Shown here: piece by piece, positions 18,124 to 25,975 of the stretch
Layout: each line of letters opens with the position of its first letter
Position numbering within the stretch: the stretch's first letter is position 1
NCBI GenBank assembly: GCA_947624015.1
Contig: CANQIA010000005.1
Span: 47,174 to 111,173 of the forward strand
Length of the DNA stretch: 64,000 bases
Direction: 5' to 3'
Origin: an uncultured Clostridia bacterium
GTDB taxonomy: Bacteria; Bacillota; Clostridia; Lachnospirales; CAG-274
Position numbers and translations under genes: made by a program
The notes under the pieces: model-generated
Told to the model about the DNA's origin: nothing
The model's database searches: none
Seen by the model: the letters and a program-made list of their open reading frames with translations, nothing else

Positions 18124-18160
18124 TAAATAATTTAAAGTTTTGCGATAAAAAAACATTCAT

Positions 18161-18190
18161 GTGTATATTTTTTTGCCTTTGGTCAATAAT
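18161..18190 (+). promoter_or_regulatory. Candidate sigma-F/G-type sporulation promoter for the spoIIQ-like gene
   Basis: GTGTA (18161-18165), 15-base spacer and GGTCAATAAT (18181-18190). This is close to the forespore pattern GYWTA then GGnnAnAWT. No sigma-A promoter is visible in the 149-base divergent gap on this strand. AGGAGG (18197-18202) precedes ATG 18211. Confidence 0.5.
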
Positions 18191-18210
18191 AGGCTCAGGA
18201 GGTGTAAACA

Positions 18211-18939
18211 ATGAACAACAATGATAATTATGAAAAGAAAGGCTTTTATATGGTGCTGTACACACTTGCGGCAGTTTTCCTATTAATAGCCTTTGGTATA
18301 TCGATACTTAATTCAGGCGGAGGTTCCGATAATAACAATGCAAATTTGGAGGAAGAGATCGCTCCCGTAGACAAGTCAAATGTTGAAAAGCTTACAACCG
18401 AAGCAACCACAGAGGCTGCCTCAACTCGTGAAAACACGGAAACCGTAACAAGACGCTCTCTTGACAATGCTCCCGCCTTTGAAACGGATAAAAGCGCAGA
18501 CCTTACATTATTTGACGATACACAGGAAATGATATGGCCGGTATCCGGTCAGATAGTAATGGATTACAGCGTTGAAACAGGTATATTTGACAGAACTCTT
18601 GAGCAGTACAGGACAAATGACAGCATATGCATCTCGGCGCCTATGGGTACAGATGTTTTGGCTGCCGCTGACGGAACCGTCAGCGCAATAACAAAAGATA
18701 AGGTAGACGGCGTAACTGTAGAGCTTGACCATGGCAACGGTTGGAGAACTACATACAGCCAGTTGCAAGATAATCCGGCTGTATCAGAAGGACAGGCTGT
18801 TTATAAAGGCGATGTTATCGGCAAGATCGCAAAGCCTACGGGCTACAGTTCAGCCCTTGACTGCCATCTTGATTTCTCCGTATTCAACAACGATGTTCCT
18901 ACGGATCCAAAGCTTATACTCGCTCAACTCGATGAGTAA
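18211..18939 (+). CDS. SpoIIQ-like forespore protein with degenerate M23 (LytM) domain
   Basis: A 242-aa protein with a short cytoplasmic head, one TM (about 13-33), a Thr-rich spacer (TTEATTEAAST, 62-72) and an M23 fold (about 108-240). M23 metal ligands (HxxxD and the second His of HxH) are all replaced: Asn136, Cys140 and Asp221; only His219 remains. Size, topology and loss of ligands match SpoIIQ, the forespore membrane protein that joins SpoIIIAH to form the channel between forespore and mother cell. In several clostridia SpoIIQ keeps its ligands, so this one resembles the Bacillus-type inactive form. A forespore-like promoter supports the call; no spoIIIA genes are nearby. Confidence 0.72.
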   Translation: MNNNDNYEKKGFYMVLYTLAAVFLLIAFGISILNSGGGSDNNNANLEEEIAPVDKSNVEKLTTEATTEAASTRENTETVTRRSLDNAPAFETDKSADLTLFDDTQEMIWPVSGQIVMDYSVETGIFDRTLEQYRTNDSICISAPMGTDVLAAADGTVSAITKDKVDGVTVELDHGNGWRTTYSQLQDNPAVSEGQAVYKGDVIGKIAKPTGYSSALDCHLDFSVFNNDVPTDPKLILAQLDE

Positions 18940-18944
18940 ATTTT

Positions 18945-18974
18945 AAGGCTGTGCGGAAGCTTCCGCACAGCCTT
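18945..18974 (+). terminator. Terminator hairpin, left copy of a duplicated target site
   Basis: A perfect 30-base palindrome (15-base arms, AAGGCTGTGCGGAAG and complement) five bases after the spoIIQ-like stop. It lacks a U-tract on the plus strand because the structured repeat element starts right after it. A second copy with one change lies at 19218-19247. Confidence 0.8.
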
Positions 18975-18975
18975 A

Positions 18976-19217
18976 TAGCGTGTCGATAAAATCGACACGC
19001 TTGAAAGAAATGCTTGCATTTCTTTCAGTTTAATTAAGGTCGGAACCAGCCGTGTTTTCCGCAATTTAGGCATAAATGCCTAAATTACAGAAAAGTTCCT
19101 ATCCTCGGAGGAAGTGAATTCCTCCTGCGGATTAAAGTCTGCGACGCTTTTTTTTGCAAGCTGTTCTTTATTTTAATTCATATTTACTGTCAAAGTATTG
19201 TTTTTTCGCCAGTCTGT
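18976..19217. repeat. Structured interspersed repeat, copy A
   Basis: A 242-base non-coding element. It starts with a hairpin with arms GCGTGTCGAT/ATCGACACGC (18978-19000). A second hairpin follows (19002-19027, arms TGAAAGAAATG and complement). Next is a long nested hairpin (about 19042-19099, outer GGAAC/GTTCC, inner AATTTAGGCAT and complement). A fourth hairpin (19097-19115, GGAGGAA/TTCCTCC) precedes the conserved block TGCGGATTAAAGTCTGCGAC (19126-19145) and a U-rich tail ending TTTTTTCGCCAGTCTG. Copy B (34295-34569, opposite orientation) shares both ends and the central block. No ORF or transposase is present. Confidence 0.85.
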
Positions 19218-19247
19218 AAGGCTGTGCGGAAGTTTCCGCACAGCCTT
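19218..19247 (-). terminator. Terminator hairpin, right copy of a duplicated target site
   Basis: Same palindrome as 18945-18974 with one C-to-T change at the centre. It overlaps the stop codon of the permease gene (19246) and is followed on the plus side by ATTCTTTTATTTTTC, a good U-tract for transcripts from the left. This suggests it is the original right half of a single bidirectional terminator. Confidence 0.8.
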
Positions 19248-20385
19248 ATTCTTTTATTTTTCTTTCGCAATATCTGTCAAACTTTAATTTAATGACCGCT
19301 ACGGTAGGTACGGCAAACACAAGTCCCCACAGTCCAAAAAGCCTGCCTGCTACCGCAAGAGAAATTATTATCACAAGAGGTCTGAGCTTTACATTGTCTC
19401 CTACTACCTTGGGTACTATAAAGGCAGCGTCTATCTGCTGCAATATACCTATTACCAGTACAGCGTATAACGCCCTTACAGGTCTTCCGCTCAAAAGCGC
19501 CATAAGCACCGCAAGTACAAGTCCCAGAAGGCAGCCAAAATAAGGTATTATATTTAAAAATCCGCTTAAAACGCCTATGATAACGGCAAAGGGTATCCTT
19601 ACAATAGCCAGTCCCAGACTCAGCAGCGACGACATTATGACCGCATCCGTAAGCTGACCTCTTACATAACCCGAAAGGACAGTATCTATATCCCTAACAA
19701 ATGCCGTCAAATGAAAATACAATCCTTCGGGCAAAATAGCCCTGCTGTATTTCTTCAGCTTTATAAGTATCTCGTGCTTGTCTTTTATAAAATAAAAGGA
19801 CACCAGTATACTTAAAAGCACCGTTACCGCTTTGCTCCCTATATTTCTTAAATATCCAAAAGCATTTGCCCCTATCTCCCCGGCAATACCCTTGAGAGAG
19901 AGAATGCCCTTGTCTATGTTTTCGGAAATAAGATCCATACCTATACTGCCAAAGAAAGTGTCCGCTCTTTGTCTGAACTTATTTATATTTTCGGCATATA
20001 TTTCCATTTGACGAGCCAAGCCCTTCATATATCCCTCTTTGCCCGGATCTGCGCTTATTACGCATATAGATCCCAATAAAATAAAGATCAAAAGGACTCC
20101 TGCGTAGGTCATAACAACGGCGCAGGTCCTTCCGACCTTTAATTTATGCTGCACCGTATCCGCCACAGGAGACAGAACATAGGCAATAACAAAGCCCCCT
20201 ATCATGACCGAAAAAACAGAAAATGCCTTTACGGCTATATTGAGCGCAACAGTATATATGCCTGCCATATTTACAAGGGCATACGCCAGAGTATCTATAA
20301 CGTATTTGGCAATGTAAATGCATATAAAGGTAAATATGGCATAAAAGCTCAGCTTGAACCAGCTTTTATCCCACGGCAGATTCAT
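19246..20385 (-). CDS. AI-2E family transporter (PerM/YtvI-like permease)
   Basis: A 379-aa polytopic protein with about 7-8 hydrophobic segments: an N-terminal pair, a central soluble stretch (about 120-200), and C-terminal TMs with the family features RGQLTDAVIMSSLL, GVLSGFLNIIPYFGC and KVVGDNVKLRPLVI. Family members include PerM, TqsA and Na+/H+ antiporter-like proteins; YtvI affects sporulation in Bacillus. The substrate is unknown. The open frame extends three codons to GTG 20394, but ATG 20385 has AAGGTG six bases upstream and is preferred. It follows pepD by 10 bases. Confidence 0.85.
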   Translation of the reverse strand: MNLPWDKSWFKLSFYAIFTFICIYIAKYVIDTLAYALVNMAGIYTVALNIAVKAFSVFSVMIGGFVIAYVLSPVADTVQHKLKVGRTCAVVMTYAGVLLIFILLGSICVISADPGKEGYMKGLARQMEIYAENINKFRQRADTFFGSIGMDLISENIDKGILSLKGIAGEIGANAFGYLRNIGSKAVTVLLSILVSFYFIKDKHEILIKLKKYSRAILPEGLYFHLTAFVRDIDTVLSGYVRGQLTDAVIMSSLLSLGLAIVRIPFAVIIGVLSGFLNIIPYFGCLLGLVLAVLMALLSGRPVRALYAVLVIGILQQIDAAFIVPKVVGDNVKLRPLVIIISLAVAGRLFGLWGLVFAVPTVAVIKLKFDRYCERKIKE

Positions 20386-20395
20386 AGGCAACACC

Positions 20396-21811
20396 TTACT
20401 TCATTTGTTTCAATACTTCAAGGAGAAAATGCCACATTCTTTCTATTGATGAAATGCTTGCCCTTTCTTCGGGAGTGTGTATATCGTATAGGTTTGGACC
20501 GATAGATATCATATCCATATCGGGGATTTTTTCCGAAATGATACCGCACTCAAGACCTGCGTGTATTATCTCTATCACAGGCTCTTTGTCAAACATATCC
20601 TTGTATACACCCACCAGCATATCTCTGAGGGGAGATAGCTTTCTATACTCCCATGCGGGATAATCTCCTCTGTAAGTAGTTTTGCCTTTATACTTGCTTC
20701 CTATACTCTCTATTTTGTTGTATACAGCCAGCTTTTCTGCCGTAACGGCGCTTCTTAATGCGCAAAAGATACCTATTTCGTTTTCAAATGTACTGACGAT
20801 CCCTATATTGTTGGATGTTTTTACCATATCAAGTTCGGTATCCATAGCTATAACGCCGTTTGGTATCTCTTTTACCGCATTTATAAAATTATATGCGGTT
20901 TCCCGGCTGAACGCTTTATCATATCTGTCCGTAGCCACAAAATTTATTTCAATATCCGGGTCGGTAAGAGCATATTCTTTTTTAATATGATCATTAACCG
21001 AGGATATCTTTTCATTAACGGTGTCAATATTGTCAAAACATATTACGGCGCTGCTTTCGCGGGGGATAGAGTTTTCCTTGGCACCACCGGAAACATTACA
21101 TAAATAACAGTCCTTGCCAATAATATTCTCAAGTATTTGCTCCATTATCACATTGGCATTTGCCCTTCCCTTATTTATATCCAAACCTGAATGACCGCCA
21201 AAAAGTCCCGATACTGTAATTATACCGAAATTATCATAGGGCGGAACGATATATTCCGCAGCAATACGGACAGAGGGTTTTCTGCCGCCTGCGCAGCCTG
21301 CCGTAAATACGCCCTCTACCTCAGAATCTATATTTATAAGCCTTCTGCCCTTTATCTGTGAAGTATCAAGAGCGCTTGCGCCTGACATAGTGGTCTCTTC
21401 CTCGGTGGTAAAAATAACCTCAAGTGCAGGATGTTTGGCTGTATCGTCTGAGAGCAAAGCCATTGCCATTGCAACGGCAATACCGTCGTCGGCTCCAAGA
21501 GTAGTGCCCTCTGCGCGCATTGTATCCCCGTCATAAATAACGTTTATGGGATCTTTTTCAAAATCATGCTCAACATCCGGGTTTTTAACACATACCATAT
21601 CCAGATGCCCTTGTATGATTACAGGCGCAGCATTCTCATAGCCTTCTGTCGCCGCTTTTTTTATAATAACATTATTATTTTTATCCTGTGTTACGTCAAG
21701 ACCAAGGGATCTTGCAAAATCAACTGTGTGATCGCTTACAGCCTTTTCATTCCCCGAGCCTCTCGGTATCTTATTAAGCTGCTCAAAATAATACAAAATT
21801 TTATTATCCAT
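20396..21811 (-). CDS. pepD: Cytosolic aminoacyl-histidine / non-specific dipeptidase (M20C, PepD)
   Basis: A 471-aa metallopeptidase from the chosen start. Two-zinc M20 motifs are visible: QGHLDMVC (first ligand His, catalytic Asp), GADDGIAVAMA (bridging Asp) and TTEEETTMSGA (catalytic Glu and ligand Glu). It hydrolyses Xaa-His and other dipeptides in the cytoplasm. The frame could start at 21844, but ATG 21811 follows GGAGG by 5 bases and gives the usual N-terminus MDNKILYYFEQLNKIPRGS. It forms a unit with the downstream permease. Confidence 0.93.
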   Translation of the reverse strand: MDNKILYYFEQLNKIPRGSGNEKAVSDHTVDFARSLGLDVTQDKNNNVIIKKAATEGYENAAPVIIQGHLDMVCVKNPDVEHDFEKDPINVIYDGDTMRAEGTTLGADDGIAVAMAMALLSDDTAKHPALEVIFTTEEETTMSGASALDTSQIKGRRLINIDSEVEGVFTAGCAGGRKPSVRIAAEYIVPPYDNFGIITVSGLFGGHSGLDINKGRANANVIMEQILENIIGKDCYLCNVSGGAKENSIPRESSAVICFDNIDTVNEKISSVNDHIKKEYALTDPDIEINFVATDRYDKAFSRETAYNFINAVKEIPNGVIAMDTELDMVKTSNNIGIVSTFENEIGIFCALRSAVTAEKLAVYNKIESIGSKYKGKTTYRGDYPAWEYRKLSPLRDMLVGVYKDMFDKEPVIEIIHAGLECGIISEKIPDMDMISIGPNLYDIHTPEERASISSIERMWHFLLEVLKQMK

Positions 21812-21845
21812 AAATACCTCCATAAAAACACTTAAAAATAGCATG

Positions 21846-21863
21846 ATCCCGCCGAAGCGGGAT
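21846..21863 (-). terminator. Terminator after the UPF0210 gene
   Basis: Seven-base stem (ATCCCGC 21846-21852 with GCGGGAT 21857-21863, tetraloop CGAA), followed on the minus strand by CATGCTATTTTTA. Confidence 0.6.
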
Positions 21864-21877
21864 ATTGCCTTCCCTTA

Positions 21878-23236
21878 TTAATTTTTAAAGCTGTGTATGG
21901 GAGCGGGTATCCTACCGCCTCTCTTTATAAACGCCTCACATCCAAAGCTGTTTACAGGCATGACGGGAGCATAGCCGAGAAGACCTCCGAATTCAACGGT
22001 ATCTCCTACCTTAGCGCCTATTACCGGGATTATCCTTACAGCGGTGGTCTTGTTATTTATCATACCTATTGCCATTTCATCGGCAATAATGCCCGAAATG
22101 GTTTCTGCAGAAGTATCTCCTGGTATTGCTATCATATCAAGACCCACAGAGCATACGCAAGTCATTGCTTCAAGCTTTTCAAGGGTAAGAGCGCCAAGAT
22201 TTACAGCGTCTATCATTCCGTGATCCTCGCTTACGGGAATAAATGCGCCTGAAAGTCCGCCTACATATGAGCTTGCCATTACGCCGCCCTTTTTCACATT
22301 GTCATTAAGTATTGCAAGAGCAGCCGTTGTTCCCGGAGCGCCTGCCTGCTCAAGTCCCATTTCGTTAAAGATCTCGGCAATGCTGTCTCCCACAGCAGGA
22401 GTCGGCGCAAGGGATAAGTCTATAATACCAAAGGGTATACCCATTCTCTTGCTTGCTTCCTGAGCTACGAGCTGTCCTACTCTTGTTATCTTAAACGCCG
22501 TTTTCTTAACTGTCTCGCACAGTGTTTCAAAATCGGCGCCTCTGACGCCCTCAAGCGCCCTCTTTACAACGCCGGGTCCGCTTACGCCAACGTTTATGAC
22601 AAGATCCTTTTCGCCTACGCCGTGGAAAGCGCCTGCCATAAAAGGATTATCCTCCACAGCATTGCAAAATACCACAAACTTTGCGCATGCCATAGAGCTG
22701 TTATCCCTTGTAAGAAATGCCATTTCCTTTATTATCTCGCCTATGCGCTTTACAGAATCCATATTTATGCCGCTGCGTGAGCTTCCGACATTTATGCTTG
22801 AGCATATCCTTTCCGTTTCGCTGAGCGCTTCGGGTATACTGTTTATAAGATCCTTATCGGACTTTGTTGCGCCTTTTTGAACAAGCGCCGAATATCCTCC
22901 TATAAAATTAACGCCTACCTCTTTTGCGGCTCTGTCCAAGGTTTTTGCTATTTCAACATAGGATGAAACTCCGCAGGCGCCTCCTATAAGGGATATAGGT
23001 GTGACCGATATCCTTTTGTTTACGATAGGCACTCCGAATTCTTTGCCTATCTCATCTCCTGTTTTAACAAGATCTGCGGCGCTTTTCGTTATCTTATCAT
23101 ATATTTTGGCTGTAAGCTTGTTTATATCCGTATCTATACAATCCAGAAGGTTTATACCCATAGTGATAGTCCTTACATCAAGGTTTGCCTCCTGTATCAT
23201 TTTGTTGGTCTCCTGAACCTCAACTCTTGAAATCAT
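21878..23236 (-). CDS. UPF0210 / DUF711 (PFL-like) family protein
   Basis: A 452-aa soluble protein matching the UPF0210 family over its full length. Typical segments are [16 protein letters not shown] near the N-terminus, the Gly-rich [12 protein letters not shown] and [14 protein letters not shown], and the C-terminal [14 protein letters not shown]. The fold is distantly related to glycyl-radical enzymes, but the biochemical role is unknown. It lies directly after an ACT-domain gene, a pair conserved widely in Firmicutes, which suggests that the ACT protein senses a ligand for this protein. Confidence 0.9.
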   Translation of the reverse strand: MISRVEVQETNKMIQEANLDVRTITMGINLLDCIDTDINKLTAKIYDKITKSAADLVKTGDEIGKEFGVPIVNKRISVTPISLIGGACGVSSYVEIAKTLDRAAKEVGVNFIGGYSALVQKGATKSDKDLINSIPEALSETERICSSINVGSSRSGINMDSVKRIGEIIKEMAFLTRDNSSMACAKFVVFCNAVEDNPFMAGAFHGVGEKDLVINVGVSGPGVVKRALEGVRGADFETLCETVKKTAFKITRVGQLVAQEASKRMGIPFGIIDLSLAPTPAVGDSIAEIFNEMGLEQAGAPGTTAALAILNDNVKKGGVMASSYVGGLSGAFIPVSEDHGMIDAVNLGALTLEKLEAMTCVCSVGLDMIAIPGDTSAETISGIIADEMAIGMINNKTTAVRIIPVIGAKVGDTVEFGGLLGYAPVMPVNSFGCEAFIKRGGRIPAPIHSFKN

Positions 23237-23249
23237 AATAACCTCCGAA

Positions 23250-23519
23250 TCAAATACGGTGCATTGAATTAAATATATCTTCTCTCTGAAGTCTTATATC
23301 CACACCTATTTCGCCGCCTAATTTATTGAGCTGATCCACAACCTCTTCAAATCTGTGACAGCAGGTGGACAGATCCACTACCATCATCATATTGAACCAG
23401 CCCGAAACTATCGTCTGGGAAATATCCAATATATTTATTCCATCCTGAGCAAGATAGGCGCATACTTTTGCTATTATACCTACCTGATCCTTGCCTACTA
23501 CTGTAATTATACCCTTCAT
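23250..23519 (-). CDS. ACT-domain regulatory protein (UPF0237, GcvR-like)
   Basis: An 89-aa single ACT domain ([19 protein letters not shown] onward) of the type that partners UPF0210. The open frame runs to 23579, but ATG 23519 has AGGAGG nine bases upstream, and a good promoter (23551-23579) lies within the extra codons, so the short form is correct. It is 13 bases before the UPF0210 gene and cotranscribed. ACT domains bind amino acids; the ligand is not known. Confidence 0.9.
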   Translation of the reverse strand: MKGIITVVGKDQVGIIAKVCAYLAQDGINILDISQTIVSGWFNMMMVVDLSTCCHRFEEVVDQLNKLGGEIGVDIRLQREDIFNSMHRI

Positions 23520-23550
23520 CAGTAATATCCTCCTATAACATATTGCATTT

Positions 23551-23579
23551 ATAATAACATAATTAAAGGCATATTTCAA
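23551..23579 (-). promoter_or_regulatory. Sigma-A promoter for the ACT-UPF0210 unit
   Basis: Minus strand TTGAAA (23579-23574), 17-base spacer, TATTAT (23556-23551). It decides the start of the ACT gene. Confidence 0.7.
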
Positions 23580-23584
23580 TATAA

Positions 23585-24292
23585 TTATTCTATCCTTTTA
23601 CCGTTGACTATGATCCTGTATCGGTCGTTTGAAACATCACATGTCACAAGAGATACAACTGCGCCTCCGCCGCTGACTATATTGTCGGGAGCGGATATGG
23701 GGTACATGGATCTGTCGGCTATATCTCTTACAAGCTGCGCCCTTTTTGACGCATCGTCCTCATAAACAAGAACGGCATCATCGGGCTTATCCTTATATAC
23801 GGAAAATATCTCGTATTTACGTCTGCCTTCGGCAGTATATATATAGAAAAAAGGATACCGCTTACAATGGTCGGCGTTTTTGTATTCCACAAGACGCCTG
23901 AACATGGAACCGTCGTTCATGCTGTGACCGTAAATTATGGTCTGATAATTATTGAAATAAGGCGTTCTGTAATCGGTAAATATACAGCCCGCTATATTTC
24001 TGCTGCCGTTGAATGTCCTTTTAAGATAATCGGAATTGTCATGGCTCTGCACTATGGGATAACTTATATTGCCGTCGCCGGCATAGAGCCAGCCCATAAA
24101 GTCGCCGTTTATTTTGCCGAGGCTGTCGTAGTCCACGGTAATAAGATCCTCTTTTTCCGTGTTGTCCGTATAATTATGCAGATCCGTGTATTCCGTTTTC
24201 GCCTCTTTATACTGTATATTTGCCCTTGCAATGTATATAGCGGCAATAACGATAACAGCCAATGCAATTATTCTTATAATATTTCTTTTCAT
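23585..24292 (-). CDS. srtB: Class B sortase
   Basis: A 235-aa transpeptidase with N-terminal signal anchor (about 4-22) and a class B sortase fold. Catalytic residues are His123 (YGHSM), Cys218 (SLVTCD) and Arg224 (DRYR). It cleaves a sorting motif and attaches proteins to peptidoglycan outside the membrane. No LPXTG- or NPQTN-like substrate gene with a hydrophobic tail was recognised in the window, so its substrates lie elsewhere. It is downstream of the SGNH esterase gene but separated by a strong terminator. Confidence 0.9.
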   Translation of the reverse strand: MKRNIIRIIALAVIVIAAIYIARANIQYKEAKTEYTDLHNYTDNTEKEDLITVDYDSLGKINGDFMGWLYAGDGNISYPIVQSHDNSDYLKRTFNGSRNIAGCIFTDYRTPYFNNYQTIIYGHSMNDGSMFRRLVEYKNADHCKRYPFFYIYTAEGRRKYEIFSVYKDKPDDAVLVYEDDASKRAQLVRDIADRSMYPISAPDNIVSGGGAVVSLVTCDVSNDRYRIIVNGKRIE

Positions 24293-24306
24293 ACTTTCTC
24301 CTTAAT

Positions 24307-24331
24307 AAAAAAGTCCCAAAGGGACTTTTTT
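24307..24331 (-). terminator. Strong intrinsic terminator after the SGNH esterase gene
   Basis: Perfect 11-base stem AAAAAAGTCCC with its complement, three-base loop AAA, ending in a T6 run. Confidence 0.88.
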
Positions 24332-24332
24332 A

Positions 24333-25631
24333 TTATTCAACCTTTTCAATTTCATCGATAGACTGAGCTTCTGCATCTTCATCGGCTTCGTTTACCTCAT
24401 CATATACAAGAGAGAATACAGCGTAAGCAGAACCCTTGTCAATTACAGTTTTGGGACTTACGTTGGGGATAGTGTCGCCCCACAGGTTCAAAAGAGCAGC
24501 ATAGCTTTCCTTTGCATAAGGCTTTATATCCTCAGCCCTTCCGTAGCCTTCCAACACTGCCGTATCCTTATTCGGCTCAACACCTGCCGCCTTTAAGGCT
24601 CTTGCGGTAACGGTAACAAGCTCTTGCAGGCTTATTGACGCAAAGGGTTCGAAGTTGCCCTTGTCATCTCCCGTTACTATTCCCAATTTCTTAGCTGTGG
24701 CAATGGCAGTGGTGTCGGAGCTGAGTACATCTACATCGGGGAAGGTCTCGCCCATATTATCGGCATATTCTCCGCCTATTGCCCTAACTATACCATATGT
24801 AAAATCATATCTTGATATTTCGTCCGTAATGCCGCCGCTGAATGAAATGAGTTCTGATATATCGCTTTCGGTCTCCCTTAAGCCTCTTGCTATCAAATAA
24901 GCCACTGTACGAGCGCCGTAGTGGTTAAGGTGGGTATTGTCGTGACCCTTATCGCCCTTTGTTACGTCCTTATATATAGCGTGGAAGGCAGCGGTACCAT
25001 CCAAGCCCTCGTCATTGTAAAGCTCTGCCGTAAGCTTTGTAGCGTCTACACAGGGTATATTAAGCTCCTGCGCAAGCTCTCTTACATCGTCATCATAGAG
25101 ACCGTGAGTATCCTTGACTGTACCGTCTTCGTTAAAAGAGCGTCTTGATATGGGAGTGATAAGTATAGGCTCAGCGCCCCTCTCTATTGCCGGCACAATG
25201 TAATTTTTATAAAGGGAATTCTTAAATGAACCCTCGGTATCCTTATCCCCCTCGGGATCCGTATATCTTGTCTGAAGATCCTCCTCGCTTGACTTTTTGG
25301 CATCGTTGTGACCAAACTGTATCAGAAGATGATCTCCCTTGCTCAAATCATTGAGCAGGGTTTGATATTCTTCTTCAACCGTAAGGCTTTTAGAGCTTCT
25401 TCCGGACTTGGCAAGATCAATGACCTCTGTTCCCGGAGTAAATTCGCCTAAATACATTCCCCAACCTGCTCTGGGTACCGCATAGTTATCATCGCTTCCG
25501 TATTCGCAGGCTGTAGAATCGCCTACTATGTAAATTTTGCTTTTTTCATTTGCCATTACGCTCATTGCTCCCATACCTGTAGTAATAATTAAGCCGGACA
25601 ATATGACCGCTGTTATTTTCTTAAAATTCAT
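24333..25631 (-). CDS. Secreted SGNH esterase (rhamnogalacturonan acetylesterase-like, CE12) with SLH repeats
   Basis: A 432-aa exported enzyme. Signal peptide about 1-27; SGNH domain about 30-255 with GDS (Ser39), Gly77 region, GHND (Asn109) and DNTH (Asp231, His234), the layout of RG acetylesterases RhgT/YesT. It would remove acetyl groups from pectin rhamnogalacturonan I. Two SLH-like repeats follow (about 268-410; FTYGIVRAIGG, FEPFASISLQELV), so the enzyme is probably held on the cell surface. An acidic tail ends the protein. Together with KDG kinase this is the strongest hint of pectin use. Acetyl-xylan or other acetylated glycans remain possible substrates. Confidence 0.82.
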   Translation of the reverse strand: MNFKKITAVILSGLIITTGMGAMSVMANEKSKIYIVGDSTACEYGSDDNYAVPRAGWGMYLGEFTPGTEVIDLAKSGRSSKSLTVEEEYQTLLNDLSKGDHLLIQFGHNDAKKSSEEDLQTRYTDPEGDKDTEGSFKNSLYKNYIVPAIERGAEPILITPISRRSFNEDGTVKDTHGLYDDDVRELAQELNIPCVDATKLTAELYNDEGLDGTAAFHAIYKDVTKGDKGHDNTHLNHYGARTVAYLIARGLRETESDISELISFSGGITDEISRYDFTYGIVRAIGGEYADNMGETFPDVDVLSSDTTAIATAKKLGIVTGDDKGNFEPFASISLQELVTVTARALKAAGVEPNKDTAVLEGYGRAEDIKPYAKESYAALLNLWGDTIPNVSPKTVIDKGSAYAVFSLVYDEVNEADEDAEAQSIDEIEKVE

Positions 25632-25650
25632 AATATACCCCCTTTAAAAC

Positions 25651-25673
25651 AAGGGCTGCAAATAACAGCCCTT
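25651..25673 (-). terminator. Terminator between the small TM gene and the SGNH esterase gene
   Basis: Eight-base stem AAGGGCTG (25651-25658) with CAGCCCTT (25666-25673), followed on the minus strand by GTTTTAAA. A similar but longer hairpin follows pgi at 31475-31499. Confidence 0.65.
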
Positions 25674-25679
25674 AGATCT

Positions 25680-25964
25680 TTATTTCTCGCCTTTTTCCTC
25701 AGGATAGCTTTCATCAAAGTCCTCTGAATCATAATCGTCAAAGTCCTCATAATCATAGTCCTCATAGTCCATATCATCAAGCTCTGACCAATCGTCATAT
25801 GCAAAGTCGTCTGTCCTATCCTTAAGCTTTATAACGATAATGACGATCGCCAATACTATGACCGCAATACCAATACCCGCAAAAATAAGGGTCTTGATCT
25901 TGTTATCCTTTTCCACTCTTTTAAGAAGCTGTTTCATTTCCTCAATAGCGTATTCCGCCTTCAT
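25680..25964 (-). CDS. Small single-TM protein with acidic tail, function unknown
   Basis: A 94-aa protein with an amphipathic, charged N-terminal helix (1-22), one TM (about 25-46) and a highly acidic, Tyr-rich C-terminal tail (50-94, mostly Asp/Glu). No family recognised. It starts 11 bases after the Nudix gene with a clear GGAGG site and is probably cotranscribed with it. The charge pattern could suit an assembly or docking partner at the membrane, but no function should be assigned. Confidence 0.7.
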   Translation of the reverse strand: MKAEYAIEEMKQLLKRVEKDNKIKTLIFAGIGIAVIVLAIVIIVIKLKDRTDDFAYDDWSELDDMDYEDYDYEDFDDYDSEDFDESYPEEKGEK

Positions 25965-25975
25965 AAAAATCCCTC

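Noticed and set aside
16033..18130. T-box riboswitch upstream of trpS or argF
   Set aside because: trpS is internal, 34 bases after argF, and the argF leader is only about 30 bases; no room for stem I, specifier or antiterminator.
18976..19217. Group II intron or IS200/IS605 end as identity of the structured repeat
   Set aside because: No GUGYG 5' end, no domain V-like hairpin and no ORF; IS200/IS605 elements do not duplicate their target. Not excluded for a distant relative.
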